Assembly (NCBI GenBank): GCA_959605475.1
Contig: CAUHFS010000077.1
Coordinates: 1-5,946 of the forward strand
Direction of reading: 5' to 3'
Length of the DNA stretch: 5,946 bases
DNA from: an uncultured Collinsella sp.
GTDB taxonomy: Bacteria; Actinomycetota; Coriobacteriia; Coriobacteriales; Coriobacteriaceae
Every line of letters begins with the position of its first letter. Position 1 is the stretch's first letter. The notes beneath the pieces are model-generated. The model did no database searches and was not told the origin of the DNA. It was given only the letters and a program-made list of their open reading frames with translations. The position numbers were made by a program, and so were the translations under genes. Positions 4,517 to 5,946 of the stretch are shown piece after piece.

Positions 4517-5935
4517 ATGGCCTACGACGCCAAGAAAATTTACTACCGCTTCGACGATCACCTGAGCCGCCTGGTTCTGGATTACGAGGCGAGCCGTCAG
4601 ATTTCGCCCGAAAGCGAAAACCTCTACCACGGCCTGCCGACCGCCCCGTACGACGAGGGCTTGTTCGTAGAGCACAACGTCAAGCGCGGTCTGCGCAATG
4701 CCGACGGCTCGGGCGTGGTCGCGGGCCTCACCCGCATCTCGGATGTGCATGGCTACAACAAGGTCGACGGTAAGGTCGTGCCCGATCAGGGCAAACTCAC
4801 GCTTCGTGGCTACAGCATCGAGGATCTGGTCAACAACGCCCAGGCCGAGAATCGCTACGGCTACGAAGAGGTCGCTTATCTGCTCATTACGGGCTCCCTG
4901 CCCACCAAGGAAGAGCTTGACGGTTTTTGCGAACGTCTGGGTGCTTTTAGGCACCTGAGCGACGAATACGTCCGCGAGTTCCCCATGACCACGGTGTCGT
5001 CGAGCATCATGAATGTGCTTCAGCGCGCCGTGCTGCTGCTCTACGCCTTCGACGCCGAGCCCGACGCCATTACACCCGAGCACGAAATCGACGTCGCCAT
5101 CTCCATGCTCGCCCGTCTCCCCCGCATCGCTGCCTTCGCGCATATGGCCTCGGTCGCCAAGCGCCGCGGCTCCGAGGTTCATGTACCGCACCCCACACCC
5201 GGCCTCTCCACCGCCGAGACCATCCTGCAGGTGTTGCGCGGCGGCATGGAGTTCACCCGCGATGAGGCGATGCTGCTCGACGTGATGCTCATGCTGCATG
5301 CCGAGCACGGCGGCGGCAACAACTCCACGTTTGCCTGCCGCGTGCTGTCCTCCTCGGCCACCGATCCGTATTCCGCCTACGCCGCGGCTATCGGCTCGCT
5401 CAAGGGTCCGCGCCACGGCGGCGCCAACGCCAAGGTCGTGTCCATGCACGAGGACATCCGTGCGCATGTCTCCAATTGGGAGGACGAGGACGAGGTCGCA
5501 GCCTACCTGGGCAAGATTCTCGACAAGCAGGCCTTCGACGGCACGGGTCTCATCTACGGCATGGGCCACGCCGTATACACGCTGAGCGACCCGCGCGCCG
5601 AGGTGTGTCGCCGTTACGCGCGCACACTGGCCGCCAAGAAGGACCTGGGCGATGAGTTCGCACTCATCGAGCGCATCGAGCGCCTGGCACCCCAGGTCAT
5701 GCGCGACCACGGCATGACCAAGCCTATCTGCGCCAACATCGACCTGTACACAGGCTTTATCTACAAGATGCTCGGCGTGCCCGAGACGCTCTTTACGCCG
5801 CTATTCGCCGTCGCCCGCATGGCCGGCTGGTCGGCACACCGCATGGAAGAGCTCTTCTGCGCGCACCGTATTATTCGCCCGGCCTATCGTCCGGTGATCG
5901 AGCCGCTGGAGTACAAGCCGCTCGCCGACCGCTAG
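4517..5935 (+). CDS. gltA: Citrate synthase (citrate/2-methylcitrate synthase type)
   Basis: 472 residues, complete. It condenses acetyl-CoA with oxaloacetate to citrate in the cytosol, feeding the TCA cycle or, in fermentative anaerobes, glutamate synthesis via 2-oxoglutarate. Sequence evidence: an N-terminal extension (1 to about 65), then the core start GLTRISDVHGY and LTLRGYSIEDL; YEEVAYLLITGSLP (about 115-130); the first active-site His region LHAEHGGGNNST (H264); LKGPRHGGAN; the signature YGMGHAVYTLSDPR with catalytic H351; ANIDLYTGFIY with catalytic D409; and GWSAHRMEE with a conserved Arg (R442). All three catalytic positions are present. The signature has Met where Phe/Tyr/Ala/Val is usual before the Gly-His. 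The longer N-terminus resembles the clostridial/Thermotoga-like branch rather than E. coli GltA. A 2-methylcitrate synthase cannot be excluded by motif alone, but no prp genes are in view. It probably shares a transcript with the ACT gene. Codon use is strongly GC-ended. Confidence 0.95.
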   Translation: MAYDAKKIYYRFDDHLSRLVLDYEASRQISPESENLYHGLPTAPYDEGLFVEHNVKRGLRNADGSGVVAGLTRISDVHGYNKVDGKVVPDQGKLTLRGYSIEDLVNNAQAENRYGYEEVAYLLITGSLPTKEELDGFCERLGAFRHLSDEYVREFPMTTVSSSIMNVLQRAVLLLYAFDAEPDAITPEHEIDVAISMLARLPRIAAFAHMASVAKRRGSEVHVPHPTPGLSTAETILQVLRGGMEFTRDEAMLLDVMLMLHAEHGGGNNSTFACRVLSSSATDPYSAYAAAIGSLKGPRHGGANAKVVSMHEDIRAHVSNWEDEDEVAAYLGKILDKQAFDGTGLIYGMGHAVYTLSDPRAEVCRRYARTLAAKKDLGDEFALIERIERLAPQVMRDHGMTKPICANIDLYTGFIYKMLGVPETLFTPLFAVARMAGWSAHRMEELFCAHRIIRPAYRPVIEPLEYKPLADR

Positions 5936-5946
5936 GACGCGGACCG

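Noticed and set aside
4421..5710. 429-codon minus-strand open frame opposite citrate synthase.
   Set aside because: It is antisense to a full citrate synthase with all catalytic residues. Long antisense frames are common in GC-rich genes, and its Val/Gly/His-rich product matches no family I know.
1..5946. CRISPR array, rRNA, full tRNA or complete insertion sequence.
   Set aside because: No regularly spaced repeats, no rRNA-like or cloverleaf sequence, and no transposase with terminal repeats were seen.

Overview
The window most likely comes from a high-GC actinobacterium of the Coriobacteriia (Collinsella/Olsenella type). This is inferred from the GC-rich, Shine-Dalgarno-led genes, the pairing of a UPF0237-type ACT protein with a citrate synthase, and the style of the accessory genes. 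It is not proven by a marker gene. The right third (from about 3030) looks GC-richer by eye than the left half, where the bacteriocin-like genes and an AT-rich promoter region sit.

Left region (1-2133, minus strand): a compact two-gene unit reading leftward. A small secreted protein of 121 residues (1768-2133) has a clear Sec signal peptide, and its mature part resembles lactococcin 972-type bacteriocins. It is followed by a large polytopic membrane protein (start about 1701) that runs off the left edge of the window. The membrane protein is open for 567 codons and has two TM-extracellular domain-TM units. This order matches known lactococcin 972 clusters, in which a large 'bacteriocin-associated integral membrane' protein and then an ABC ATPase follow the peptide gene; the ATPase would lie outside the window. 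A hairpin sits between the two genes.

Centre (2134-3027): a short AT-rich divergent control region holds two palindromes and candidate promoters. From it a plus-strand operon reads rightward: a four-TM DUF2975-like membrane protein and, 9 bp later, an 83-residue YozG-like XRE/HTH regulator. The regulator is a natural candidate for binding the palindrome between the two divergent units.

Scar (3028-4149): immediately after the regulator's stop codon, and in the same frame, lies the catalytic half of a phage/ICE-type tyrosine recombinase. It lacks its N-terminal DNA-binding half and any start signal, so it looks like a remnant of a mobile element. About 400 bp of non-coding sequence with several hairpins and small repeats follows.

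Right region (4150-5935): ordinary chromosomal metabolism. A 95-residue ACT-domain protein (UPF0237) is followed 79 bp later by a complete citrate synthase of 472 residues, probably co-transcribed. The window thus appears to cross the boundary between an acquired bacteriocin/regulator island, marked by a broken integrase, and core genome.
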